Assembly (NCBI RefSeq): GCF_007655005.1
Contig: NZ_SZVW01000025.1
Coordinates: forward strand, 1 to 64,000
Length of the DNA: 64,000 nucleotides
Source: Streptomyces tibetensis
Lineage (GTDB): Bacteria > Actinomycetota > Actinomycetes > Streptomycetales > Streptomycetaceae
Reading direction: 5' to 3'
Positions 9,846 through 17,345 of this stretch are shown here, in pieces (within the stretch, counting starts at the first letter, position 1; the number at the start of each line of letters is the position of its first letter). A model generated the notes under the pieces. That model ran no database searches and was not told the origin of the DNA. It saw only the letters and a program-made list of their open reading frames with translations. A program made the translations under genes and the position numbers.

Positions 9846-10247
9846 GTGCCCCTCGCCCAGAACCCGCTGTCCGTGGAAGTCGAGCTGCCCCGGGAGGACG
9901 TGGCCCTGATCACGGTCGACGGCTACCTGGACGTCGACACCGCGACCGAGTTCCAGGCCCATCTGGCCAACCAACTCCACCACGGCCGACGGCATTTCCT
10001 GCTCGACCTCTCGTCCGTTCCCTTCATGGACTCGTCCGGGATGAACATCATCCTGCGGGTGTACCAGGAGACCCGTAAGACCGAGGGCAGTGTGCACGTC
10101 ATCAGTCCGACGCCGGCCGTGCGGCGCATCCTCGATCTGACCGGCGTCAGCATCACCGTGCCGATATCGGAGAGCCTCGACGAGGCCCTGACCCGTGTCG
10201 ACGAAGGACCGCAGCACCCCGAGGAGCCGGGGGGACAGAGCGTCTGA
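9846..10247 (+). CDS. STAS-domain anti-sigma factor antagonist
   Basis: A 133-residue SpoIIAA/RsbV-type protein. The STAS core includes DVALITVDGYLDVDTATEF and the phosphorylation site segment SSVPFMDSSGMNIIL (Ser63/Ser64, equivalent to the Ser of SpoIIAA DSSG). Unphosphorylated antagonists bind RsbW-like kinases and free the sigma factor. TTGGAGG (9834-9840) supports GTG 9846. It resembles ArsI-type antagonists of Streptomyces. It lies about 260 bases before the RsbR-like gene; that gap has no gene I can support, only the presumed leader of the next operon. Confidence 0.9.
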   Translation: MPLAQNPLSVEVELPREDVALITVDGYLDVDTATEFQAHLANQLHHGRRHFLLDLSSVPFMDSSGMNIILRVYQETRKTEGSVHVISPTPAVRRILDLTGVSITVPISESLDEALTRVDEGPQHPEEPGGQSV

Positions 10248-10511
10248 CGGCCAGAGTGCCTGATCGGGCCCGGCGCCGGCGAAGATCGGCGGCCCGGTCC
10301 TCGCTCCGCCCTGCCCGCACGACGGCTCACTCCTCGCACACTCGGCGACGGCGGCACCAACCGCCGTTCGTCCGGGCCGGATCACTTGCCCCGGAGCAGG
10401 TGTCGTACGAGGTCGGCGCATGGTTAGAGTTGTCGCCCGGCAAGTGTCACATCGCCGTCTCGTTGCCAGAAGCGGGCTCGGTCGACGCAACGCGGATGAG
10501 GAGAGAACCAG

Positions 10512-11399
10512 GTGCCGGAGCACGAAGCGGACGGACAGCTCGCCACGCCCAGTCACGAGGTCAGGGACTTCCTGCACCGCCGGCGTGAGCAGATCACCCA
10601 GCGGTGGGCGGACGAGCCTTTGTTCCGCACCGTGTTCACCGTCTCGCGTGACGAGGCGGTGGAAGCGGGCAAGGCCGTCGTGGACGCACTGGCCCAGGTG
10701 GCCGACTCGGAGCAGGTGGAGGACCCGGACGCCGCGGGATTCAGCGGGGTCCGCGAGCAGCTGGCCCGGATGGGCGCGGCCCGCTCCCGTGCCGGGTTGT
10801 CCAACACCCAGGTCTCCAGCGAGCTGGCCGCCCTGCGGCCGCCCGTGGAGAACCTGCTGGCCGCCGATCTGGAGCATGCGCCCCCCGAGCACCTGCGTGC
10901 GTGTTCGACCGCGCTGACGGTGCTCATGGGCACCCTGCGGCTGGTGGCCATGCAGACCGCGCTGAGCGAATGGCAGGCGCTCAGCGACCGACAGCGGATG
11001 CAGCTGATGGAGGTGGCCACGCCCGTCATCCGGCTGTGGGACGGCATCGTGGCCGTGCCGCTCATCGGCACGCTCGACAGCGCCCGCAGCCAGATCGTGA
11101 TGGAGACGCTGCTGAACGCCGTCGTCGAGCAGCACGCGCGGTTCGCGATCCTCGACATCACCGGGGTTCCGACGGTCGACTCGCTGGTGGCGCAGCACCT
11201 GATGAAGACGGTCGCCGCGGCGCGCCTCATGGGCGCCGAGTGCATCGTCTCGGGGATCCGCCCCGCCATCGCGCAGACCATCGTGCATCTCGGCCTGGAC
11301 CTGGACGTGATCACCCGTGCGAGCCTCTCCGACGCACTGGGGTACGCGCTGCACCAGCTCGGCGCCGACATCGTGAACTCGGGTGCGGGTCAGCGGTGA
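10512..11399 (+). CDS. RsbR-like stressosome co-antagonist
   Basis: A 295-residue protein with a helical sensor-like N-terminal domain (about residues 10-160, RDFLHRRREQITQRWADEPL) and a C-terminal STAS domain (about 175-285, VPLIGTLDSARSQIVMETLL and ILDITGVPTVDSLVAQHLM). In Bacillus RsbR the two threonines in the equivalent LDT and VVDT positions are phosphorylated by RsbT; here both are serines. With RsbS and RsbT such proteins build the stressosome, a large cytoplasmic signalling complex. GTG 10512 has GGAGAG upstream. The stop overlaps the next start as GTGA. Confidence 0.88.
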   Translation: MPEHEADGQLATPSHEVRDFLHRRREQITQRWADEPLFRTVFTVSRDEAVEAGKAVVDALAQVADSEQVEDPDAAGFSGVREQLARMGAARSRAGLSNTQVSSELAALRPPVENLLAADLEHAPPEHLRACSTALTVLMGTLRLVAMQTALSEWQALSDRQRMQLMEVATPVIRLWDGIVAVPLIGTLDSARSQIVMETLLNAVVEQHARFAILDITGVPTVDSLVAQHLMKTVAAARLMGAECIVSGIRPAIAQTIVHLGLDLDVITRASLSDALGYALHQLGADIVNSGAGQR

Positions 11400-11815
11400 A
11401 CGACGCCCACCCCCGTCCCGTGACCGGCTATGTGCCGGTCCTCCGGCTCGGCGACGTCCTCCTGGTCACGCTCCAGGGGGACCTGCACGACAGCACGGCG
11501 CAGCAGCTCCAGCAGGACCTCTCGGAGACCATCTCCCGTACCGGGGTGCGCGGGGTCCTCATCGACATCTCCGGTGTGGAGATCGTCGACTCCTTCCTCG
11601 GCCGGGTGCTGGCCGAGATCGCCGCGCAGTCCAAGCTGCTGGCCGCGCGCACCGTGGTGGCCGGCATGCGCCCCGCGGTCGCCATCACCCTGGTCGAACT
11701 GGGTCTGACGCTGCCGGGGCTGAGTACCGCGCTCAGTACCGAGGCGGGCATGGAGCTCCTCGCGCGGCAGGCCCCGGTGACCCGCCCCGGCAGCCCGCGT
11801 CAGGAGAGTCCGTGA
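11396..11815 (+). CDS. RsbS-like stressosome scaffold STAS protein
   Basis: A 139-residue single STAS domain protein. VPVLRLGDVLLVTLQGDLHD and LIDISGVEIVDSFLGRVLA match the RsbS pattern; the Ser in VDSF is at the position phosphorylated in Bacillus RsbS (Ser59). MRPAVAITLVELGLTLPG is also characteristic. GTG 11396 overlaps the RsbR-like stop by four bases and has no clear ribosome site of its own, so translation is probably coupled. In the known system RsbS sequesters RsbT until both scaffold proteins are phosphorylated. Confidence 0.88.
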   Translation: MNDAHPRPVTGYVPVLRLGDVLLVTLQGDLHDSTAQQLQQDLSETISRTGVRGVLIDISGVEIVDSFLGRVLAEIAAQSKLLAARTVVAGMRPAVAITLVELGLTLPGLSTALSTEAGMELLARQAPVTRPGSPRQESP

Positions 11816-12255
11816 TGCACACCGCCGCGGGCGTCGAGGCCTGCCTGCCCATCCGGTCGGACATGGACCTGGTGTGGGTGCGACAGCACGTACGGCAGGC
11901 CGCTGCCCGGCTCGGCTTCGGCCTGGTGGACCAGACCAAGCTCATCACCGCGGCCAGCGAGCTGGCCCGCAACACCCTGGTGCACGGCGGTGGCGGACAG
12001 ATGGAAGCGAGGCAGGTCGGCCGTGCGGGCGCGCAGGGGCTGCAGCTGGCCTTCATCGACGAGGGACCGGGCATCGTCGACCTGGACCTGGCGCTGAGCG
12101 ACGGCTACACCTCCGGTGGCGGTCTGGGCATGGGACTGAGCGGTGCGCGGCGCCTGGTGCACGACTTCGACATCGACACCACGCCCGGTTCGGGCACCAC
12201 GGTGCGGGTGACGTGCTGGGTGGGACGGCCGCCGCGTCCGCGCGAGGAGGTCTGA
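11815..12255 (+). CDS. RsbT-like switch serine kinase
   Basis: A 146-residue HATPase_c protein of the RsbT type. It starts with IRSDMDLVWVRQHVRQAA and has the N-box LITAASELARNTLVHGGG and the lid GGGLGMGLSGARRLVHDFDI, closely matching the RsbT pattern in which the kinase phosphorylates RsbR/RsbS and activates an RsbU phosphatase. AGGAGAG (11802-11808) precedes ATG 11815, whose A is the last base of the RsbS-like stop. The downstream partner could be either of the two PP2C proteins. Confidence 0.87.
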   Translation: MHTAAGVEACLPIRSDMDLVWVRQHVRQAAARLGFGLVDQTKLITAASELARNTLVHGGGGQMEARQVGRAGAQGLQLAFIDEGPGIVDLDLALSDGYTSGGGLGMGLSGARRLVHDFDIDTTPGSGTTVRVTCWVGRPPRPREEV

Positions 12256-13946
12256 TGCCCCGGGTGTGGGACGTGCCGGTGCGCGACTCGACCCGCGTGC
12301 GCGACGCGCGGGTCGCGGCGGAGGGCGCTGCCGCGCTGGCCGGGCTGGACGAGCGGCGTACCGCGGCGGCCGCGCTGGTCGCGACCGAGCTCGCCACGAA
12401 CCTGCTGAAGCATGCCGAGGGTGGTCAGGTGCTCATCGACGTCGTGGCCCCGCCCGTGCTGCGGGAGGGGTCGTGGGGAGGACGAGTGGTGCAGATCGCC
12501 GCGGTCGACCACGGCCCGGGCATCCCCGACGTGCCCGCGGCGCTGCGCGACGGCTTCTCCACCTCCCGCTCGCTCGGCGCCGGCCTCGGCACGTGTCTGC
12601 GCCTCTCCGACGATTTCTCCCTGCACAGCGTCCCCGGCCGCGGCACGGTGGCGGTGGCCCGCGTGAGCTCGACGCCCCGGACCACCGACGGACCGGCCGG
12701 GTCCGAGGGCCGGGTATCCGAAGGGGGACGGTGGCCGGGCGGGGCACCGCCGTTCGGGGCGGCGGCATGCGGCGGCCTGACGGGCCACGCGGCGGTGCAG
12801 GCCGCAGCGCCCGGTCACACCGGGCAGGCCCCGGCGCTTCCCGACGGCCCCACACAACCGGCCGCTCCCGCCGGGGGAACCGACCCGGCGCTCTGCGCAG
12901 GTCCCGGCCACGCCCCTCGGGACACCGGCACACCGGGAACCGGAACCGGGCCCCGGACGGCACCGGACCACGGCTCGGCAGACACCGGCGCGTCGAGCAA
13001 GGACTCCGCGTCCAGGACAGCACCGACGTACGGTGCCGCGGACACCGACCACCCGGGGACCGACCCGGCCTCCCGGACGACAGCGGCCCACGGCCTCGCA
13101 AACACCGGCGGCTCCGGGGCCGACCCGGCCCCCCGGACGACAGCGGCCCACGGCCTCGCAAACACCGGCGGCTCCGGGGCCGACCCGGCCCCCCGGACGA
13201 CAGCGGCCCACGGCCTCGCGGACGCCCACGCCGTCGGCGGTGGCCCCGGGACGAAGCCGGGCGACCACCGCGGGGCGACGGTCCGCGGGGTTTCGGACGC
13301 CGGGGTCGCCGCGCAGAACCGTTCCGTGCCGGTTTCCGGAGTGCGGGCCGGTGGGGTGAACATTCCCTACGGCGGAGCCGAGTACTCGGGAGACGCCTGG
13401 GCGTGGGTCCGGGCCGGGGACCGGGTGACGTTGATGCTGGCGGACGGACTGGGGCACGGGCCGGAGGCCGCACGGGCCTCGTCCGCCGCGGTCACGGCGC
13501 TGCACCGCTGGGCCCACCTCTCCCCCGCCGCGTCGCTGCAGCGGCTGCACGACGCGCTGCGGGGCACGCGGGGCGCGGCCGTCGCCCTGGCCCAGCTCGA
13601 CCTGACGGCCGGGCGGCTGCGGTTCGCCGGCATCGGCAACGTCGGGGCGCGACTGCGCACCGACGGCACCTGGCACCACCTGCTGTCGCGGCCCGGCATC
13701 GTCGGGGTCCACCGGCCCGGCACCCTCCGCGAGGAGGCGGCCGACTGGGTGGGCGACCCGATACTCATCCTGCACACCGACGGCCTGCCCAGCCGCTGGA
13801 CGCCGCCGTCCGACCCCGGTCTGCCCGCCACCGACCCGGCCGTGACGGCCGCCGTGACGATACGTGACGCCAGCAGTCCCGCCCGGCCGGTGCGGGACGA
13901 CACCGCCGTGGCCGTGCTGACCTCGAACCCGCCGGAACGCCCATGA
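12255..13946 (+). CDS. ATPase-PP2C fusion phosphatase (RsbT/W-like domain plus RsbX/SpoIIE-like domain)
   Basis: A 563-residue fusion. Residues about 10-140 are an HATPase_c domain (LVATELATNLLKHAEGGQ, HGPGIPDVPAALRDGFSTS, SLGAGLGTCLRLSDDF). Residues about 150-365 are a Pro/Ala/Gly/Thr-rich, probably disordered linker with 20-residue repeats. Residues about 366-560 are a compact PP2C/SpoIIE domain with metal-binding motifs GGAEYSGDAW, LADGLGHG, ILHTDGLPSRW and VRDDTAVAVL. In Bacillus RsbX dephosphorylates RsbR and RsbS to reset the stressosome; a similar role here, with the attached kinase-like domain, is inference. ATG 12255 overlaps the RsbT-like stop by one base after GAGGAGG; the end overlaps the next gene as ATGA. 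Confidence 0.87.
   Translation: MPRVWDVPVRDSTRVRDARVAAEGAAALAGLDERRTAAAALVATELATNLLKHAEGGQVLIDVVAPPVLREGSWGGRVVQIAAVDHGPGIPDVPAALRDGFSTSRSLGAGLGTCLRLSDDFSLHSVPGRGTVAVARVSSTPRTTDGPAGSEGRVSEGGRWPGGAPPFGAAACGGLTGHAAVQAAAPGHTGQAPALPDGPTQPAAPAGGTDPALCAGPGHAPRDTGTPGTGTGPRTAPDHGSADTGASSKDSASRTAPTYGAADTDHPGTDPASRTTAAHGLANTGGSGADPAPRTTAAHGLANTGGSGADPAPRTTAAHGLADAHAVGGGPGTKPGDHRGATVRGVSDAGVAAQNRSVPVSGVRAGGVNIPYGGAEYSGDAWAWVRAGDRVTLMLADGLGHGPEAARASSAAVTALHRWAHLSPAASLQRLHDALRGTRGAAVALAQLDLTAGRLRFAGIGNVGARLRTDGTWHHLLSRPGIVGVHRPGTLREEAADWVGDPILILHTDGLPSRWTPPSDPGLPATDPAVTAAVTIRDASSPARPVRDDTAVAVLTSNPPERP
12901..13220 (+). repeat. 60-bp in-frame tandem repeat encoding 20-residue units
   Basis: About five to six units of exactly 60 bases lie in the linker of the fusion phosphatase. 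Bases 13072-13159 are identical to 13132-13219, so one 60-bp unit (13081-13140) is perfectly duplicated at 13141-13200, while units to the left (starting about 12901, 12961 and 13021) are progressively more diverged and the one after 13201 shares only its first 19 bases. The unit encodes HGLANTGGSGADPAPRTTAA. The period is a multiple of three, so copy-number change would keep the frame. Confidence 0.95.
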
Positions 13947-15670
13947 TGCGCACTTGGCAGATCACCACCGTCACCGACGCGGCCCGCGCCCGCATCTCGC
14001 TCGCGCGCCTGGCCGCCGCGTACGGTGTGCCCACCATCGAACGGACCCGGCTCGCCGCCGACCTCAGCGCCCACCTGCGGCAGTGCCTCACCAAGGGCGG
14101 CACCTGGCGGCTCACCATGGACCTCGCGGGCTCCCCCGACGAGGAGGGCCTGCTGCACGTCGTGGTGACTCCGTCCCCGGAGGCGTGCGCCGCCGGGGAG
14201 CCGCTCTGGGAGGTCACGGTCCCCTGTCCCGAGTCGGCCGAGGCCACCGAGGACGGCACCGTCCCCGACGATCCGGCCGCCCTGTCGGAGGCCCTGCTGG
14301 GCGCCGACGAGGACACCGCCGTGGTGCTGGACAAACTCACCGAGCAGGAGGACCTGGTCCTCTTCCACCGCGAGGAGCTGCACCAGACCAACCAGGGCGT
14401 CCTGGCCCTGCACGCCGAGCTGGACGCGGCCGGGCGGGCCCAGCGCGAGGCCTTCGCCGCCGAGCGCAGCGCCCGCAACGAGGCGGAGAGCGCCCGGCGC
14501 CGGCTGACGTTCCTCGCGGACGCGAGCGCGGTGCTGACGGCGTCGCTCAACCACGAGGAGATCGTGCGCCGGCTGCCGGACCTGCTGGTGCCGGAATACG
14601 CGCGCAGCGTCGACGTCTGGCTGTTCGACCACGAGGAGGACAAGCACCGGTCGGCGCCGCATCCGGCCGCCGCGGTGGTCGCGGCCCGTACCGGGCGGCC
14701 CCAGTACGCCGCCGACCATCCCGGCAACCTGCCCGGCGTCGAGGACCAGCCGCCGTCGGCCCTGGACCCGGGACGGCCGTTGCTGTGCGTGCCGCTGCCG
14801 ACGCGGCGGGCTCCGCTGGGCGTCATGACGCTGTCACCGCCCGGGGAGCGCTGGGACCCGGACGACGCGGTGATGCTGATCGAGCTCACCCGGCGAGCCA
14901 GTATCGCGATCGACAACGCCCGGCGCTTCGAGCACAACCGCGACATCGCCGAGACGCTGCAGCGTGCCCTGCTGACGGATCTGCCGGCCACGCCGGGTCT
15001 GAGCCTGGCGGCGCGGTATCTTCCGGCCACTCACGGGCTGAACATCGGCGGCGACTGGTACGACGCGTTCCCCCAGCGGGACGGCGGTCTCATCACCGTC
15101 ATCGGGGACGTGACCGGACACGGTCTGCATGCGGCGGTCATGATGAGCCAGCTGCGCACCGCGCTGCGGGCGTACGCCGTCGACGGCGACAGCCCCGGCC
15201 GGCTGCTGACCCGGCTGCACCGGTTCCTGCACCATCTCCAGCCGGATCTGTACGCCACCGCCGTCATCGCCCGGTTCCACCCGGACGAGCCCACGCTGAC
15301 CTGGGCCGCCGCTGGGCATCCGCCACCGGTGCTGCGCCTGCCCGACGGCACCGTGCGCACCCTGGACGCCAAGCCCGGCGCGATGCTCGGCATCCCGCTC
15401 ACCCAGGAGATCGCCGACCACACGGAGGATCTGGAGCCCGGCTCGACCCTCGCGCTGTACACGGACGGGCTGGTGGAGCGGCGTGCCCAGGGCATAGACC
15501 CCGGGATCGAGCGGCTGGCCACGGCACTCGGCGGATTCCGGTCCGCGGAACTGGACGCGGACCTGGAAGGTTCGGCGGACCGGCTGCTGCCTCCGCTGCT
15601 GAGCGATTCCGAGCGGGACGACGACGTGTGTCTGTTGCTGTGTCATGTCCAAGGTGGCTTGGACTCCTGA
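13943..15670 (+). CDS. GAF-PP2C (SpoIIE/RsbU-like) serine phosphatase
   Basis: A 575-residue protein. Residues 1-115 look like a small ATPase-like or regulatory domain (AAYGVPTIERTRLAADLSAH); about 125-185 is a charged coiled-coil linker (EEDLVLFHREELHQ to RNEAESARRR); about 190-325 is a GAF sensor domain; about 335-570 is the PP2C phosphatase with LNIGGDWYDAF, IGDVTGHGLHAA, AAAGHPPPVL, LALYTDGLVERR and DDDVCLLLC. RsbU-type enzymes dephosphorylate the STAS antagonist to release the sigma factor. The GAF domain suggests a small-molecule or redox input instead of RsbT binding alone. ATGA overlap with the upstream gene indicates coupling. Confidence 0.9.
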   Translation: MMRTWQITTVTDAARARISLARLAAAYGVPTIERTRLAADLSAHLRQCLTKGGTWRLTMDLAGSPDEEGLLHVVVTPSPEACAAGEPLWEVTVPCPESAEATEDGTVPDDPAALSEALLGADEDTAVVLDKLTEQEDLVLFHREELHQTNQGVLALHAELDAAGRAQREAFAAERSARNEAESARRRLTFLADASAVLTASLNHEEIVRRLPDLLVPEYARSVDVWLFDHEEDKHRSAPHPAAAVVAARTGRPQYAADHPGNLPGVEDQPPSALDPGRPLLCVPLPTRRAPLGVMTLSPPGERWDPDDAVMLIELTRRASIAIDNARRFEHNRDIAETLQRALLTDLPATPGLSLAARYLPATHGLNIGGDWYDAFPQRDGGLITVIGDVTGHGLHAAVMMSQLRTALRAYAVDGDSPGRLLTRLHRFLHHLQPDLYATAVIARFHPDEPTLTWAAAGHPPPVLRLPDGTVRTLDAKPGAMLGIPLTQEIADHTEDLEPGSTLALYTDGLVERRAQGIDPGIERLATALGGFRSAELDADLEGSADRLLPPLLSDSERDDDVCLLLCHVQGGLDS

Positions 15671-15891
15671 CGGCGGGTCCGGCCCCCTCCCCGGGTGTGC
15701 ACGCCTTCTTCACTCCCGGCCGGTGCTTTTCGGCCACGGTGCGGGCATGGTGGTGATCGACGCGTTCGTCTGCCTGCCGCGTCCGGCTGGCGCGCCGGCC
15801 GGAGACACGGTGGGATCGAAAGGGTGCGAACCAGCGATCCAGGGGCAGTCGGAAGGCGTTCGAGGCAGACCGCCTGGAGCCGCAGAAAGGG

Positions 15892-17262
15892 ATGAACACC
15901 GTGACACGACCCAGGATCCTGGTGGTTGGCGCAGGCTTCGCCGGTGTGGAGTGCGTCCGCCGTCTGGAACGGAAACTCTCCCCGGACGAGGCGGACGTCA
16001 CGCTGGTGACGCCGTTCGCCTACCAGCTCTACCTGCCGCTGCTCCCCCAGGTCGCCTCCGGCGTGCTGACGCCGCAGTCGATCGCCGTCTCCCTGCGCCG
16101 CAGCAAGAAGTACCGCACGCGCATCATTCCGGGCGGCGCCATCGGCGTGGACCTGAAGTCCAAGGTCTGTGTCATCCGCACCATCACCGACGAGATCGTC
16201 AACGAGCCGTACGACTACATCGTGCTGGCGCCCGGCAGCATCACCCGGACCTTCGACATCCCGGGACTGACGGACCACGCGTTCGGGATGAAGACGCTCG
16301 CGGAGGCGGCGTACATCCGTGACCACGTCATCTCTCAGCTGGACCTGGCCGACGCGAGCCAGGACCCCGTGGAGCGGGCCTCGCGACTGCAGTTCGTGGT
16401 GGTCGGCGGCGGTTACGCGGGCACCGAGACGGCGGCGTGCCTGCAGCGGCTGACGCACGCGGCGGTCAAGCGCTACCCGCGGCTGGACCCGAGCCTGATC
16501 AAGTGGCACCTGATCGACATCGCGCCGAAGCTGATGCCGGAGCTGGGCGACAAGCTCGGCAGCAGCGCGCGGGAGATCCTGCGCCGACGGGGCATCGAGA
16601 TCTCCCTGGGCACCTCCATCGCCAAGGCCGGCCCCGAGGAGGTCACCTTCACCGACGGACGGGTGATCCCGACCCGCACGCTCATCTGGACCGCCGGGGT
16701 CGTGGCCAGCCCGCTCATCGCCACGCTCGGCGCGGAGACCGTCAAGGGCCGGCTCTCGGTCGCCCCGGAGATGAACCTGCCGGGCGACGACGGGGTGTTC
16801 GCGCTCGGCGACTCGGCCGCCGTGCCCGACCTGGCCAAGGGGGACGGAGCCATGTGCCCGCCCACCGCGCAGCACGCCCTGCGCCAGGGCAGGCACGTCG
16901 CCGACAACGTCATCGCGTCACTGCGGGGCCAGGCGATGAAGCCGTACGTGCACAAGGACCTCGGGCTGGTCGTCGACCTCGGTGGCACCGACGCCGTCTC
17001 CAAGCCGCTGGGCATCGAACTGCGTGGGCTGCCCGCCCAGGCCGTGGCCCGCGGCTACCACTGGTCGGCACTGCGCACCAACGTGGCCAAGACGCGGGTG
17101 ATGACGAACTGGCTGCTCAACGCGGTCGCCGGTGACGACTTCGTACGGACGGGGTTCCAGGCCCGCAAGGCCGCGCGGCTGAAGGACTTCGAGTACACCG
17201 ACGCCTATCTGACGCCGGAGCAGGTGCGGGAGCGGGTCGAGGGGTCCGGCGGACCGGAGTAG
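15892..17262 (+). CDS. ndh: Type II NADH dehydrogenase (NAD(P)/FAD-dependent oxidoreductase)
   Basis: A 456-residue two-dinucleotide-binding-domain flavoprotein of the NDH-2 family, which oxidises NADH and passes electrons to quinone at the membrane surface without pumping protons. Motifs: FAD site ILVVGAGFAGVECVRRLE, YDYIVLAPGSITRTFDIPG, NAD site FVVVGGGYAGTETAACLQ, and the second FAD motif GVFALGDSAAVPD followed by CPPTAQHALRQG. The start is uncertain: AGAAAGG ends at 15890, one base before ATG 15892 but ten before the in-frame GTG 15901, which would give MTRPRILVVG. The 221-base gap upstream shows no gene or clear promoter. Confidence 0.88.
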   Translation: MNTVTRPRILVVGAGFAGVECVRRLERKLSPDEADVTLVTPFAYQLYLPLLPQVASGVLTPQSIAVSLRRSKKYRTRIIPGGAIGVDLKSKVCVIRTITDEIVNEPYDYIVLAPGSITRTFDIPGLTDHAFGMKTLAEAAYIRDHVISQLDLADASQDPVERASRLQFVVVGGGYAGTETAACLQRLTHAAVKRYPRLDPSLIKWHLIDIAPKLMPELGDKLGSSAREILRRRGIEISLGTSIAKAGPEEVTFTDGRVIPTRTLIWTAGVVASPLIATLGAETVKGRLSVAPEMNLPGDDGVFALGDSAAVPDLAKGDGAMCPPTAQHALRQGRHVADNVIASLRGQAMKPYVHKDLGLVVDLGGTDAVSKPLGIELRGLPAQAVARGYHWSALRTNVAKTRVMTNWLLNAVAGDDFVRTGFQARKAARLKDFEYTDAYLTPEQVRERVEGSGGPE

Positions 17263-17345
17263 GACGGCCCGGACGGGAGCTTCCGATCGCGGCATGTCAT
17301 GCTGAGACACGGATCTTGGTGTGAGCAGGGAGAGAGTGCGGCGGC

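Noticed and set aside
12901..13220. CRISPR-like array from the 60-base period
   Set aside because: Units are contiguous without unique spacers and are in frame in a coding linker; it is a protein-coding tandem repeat.
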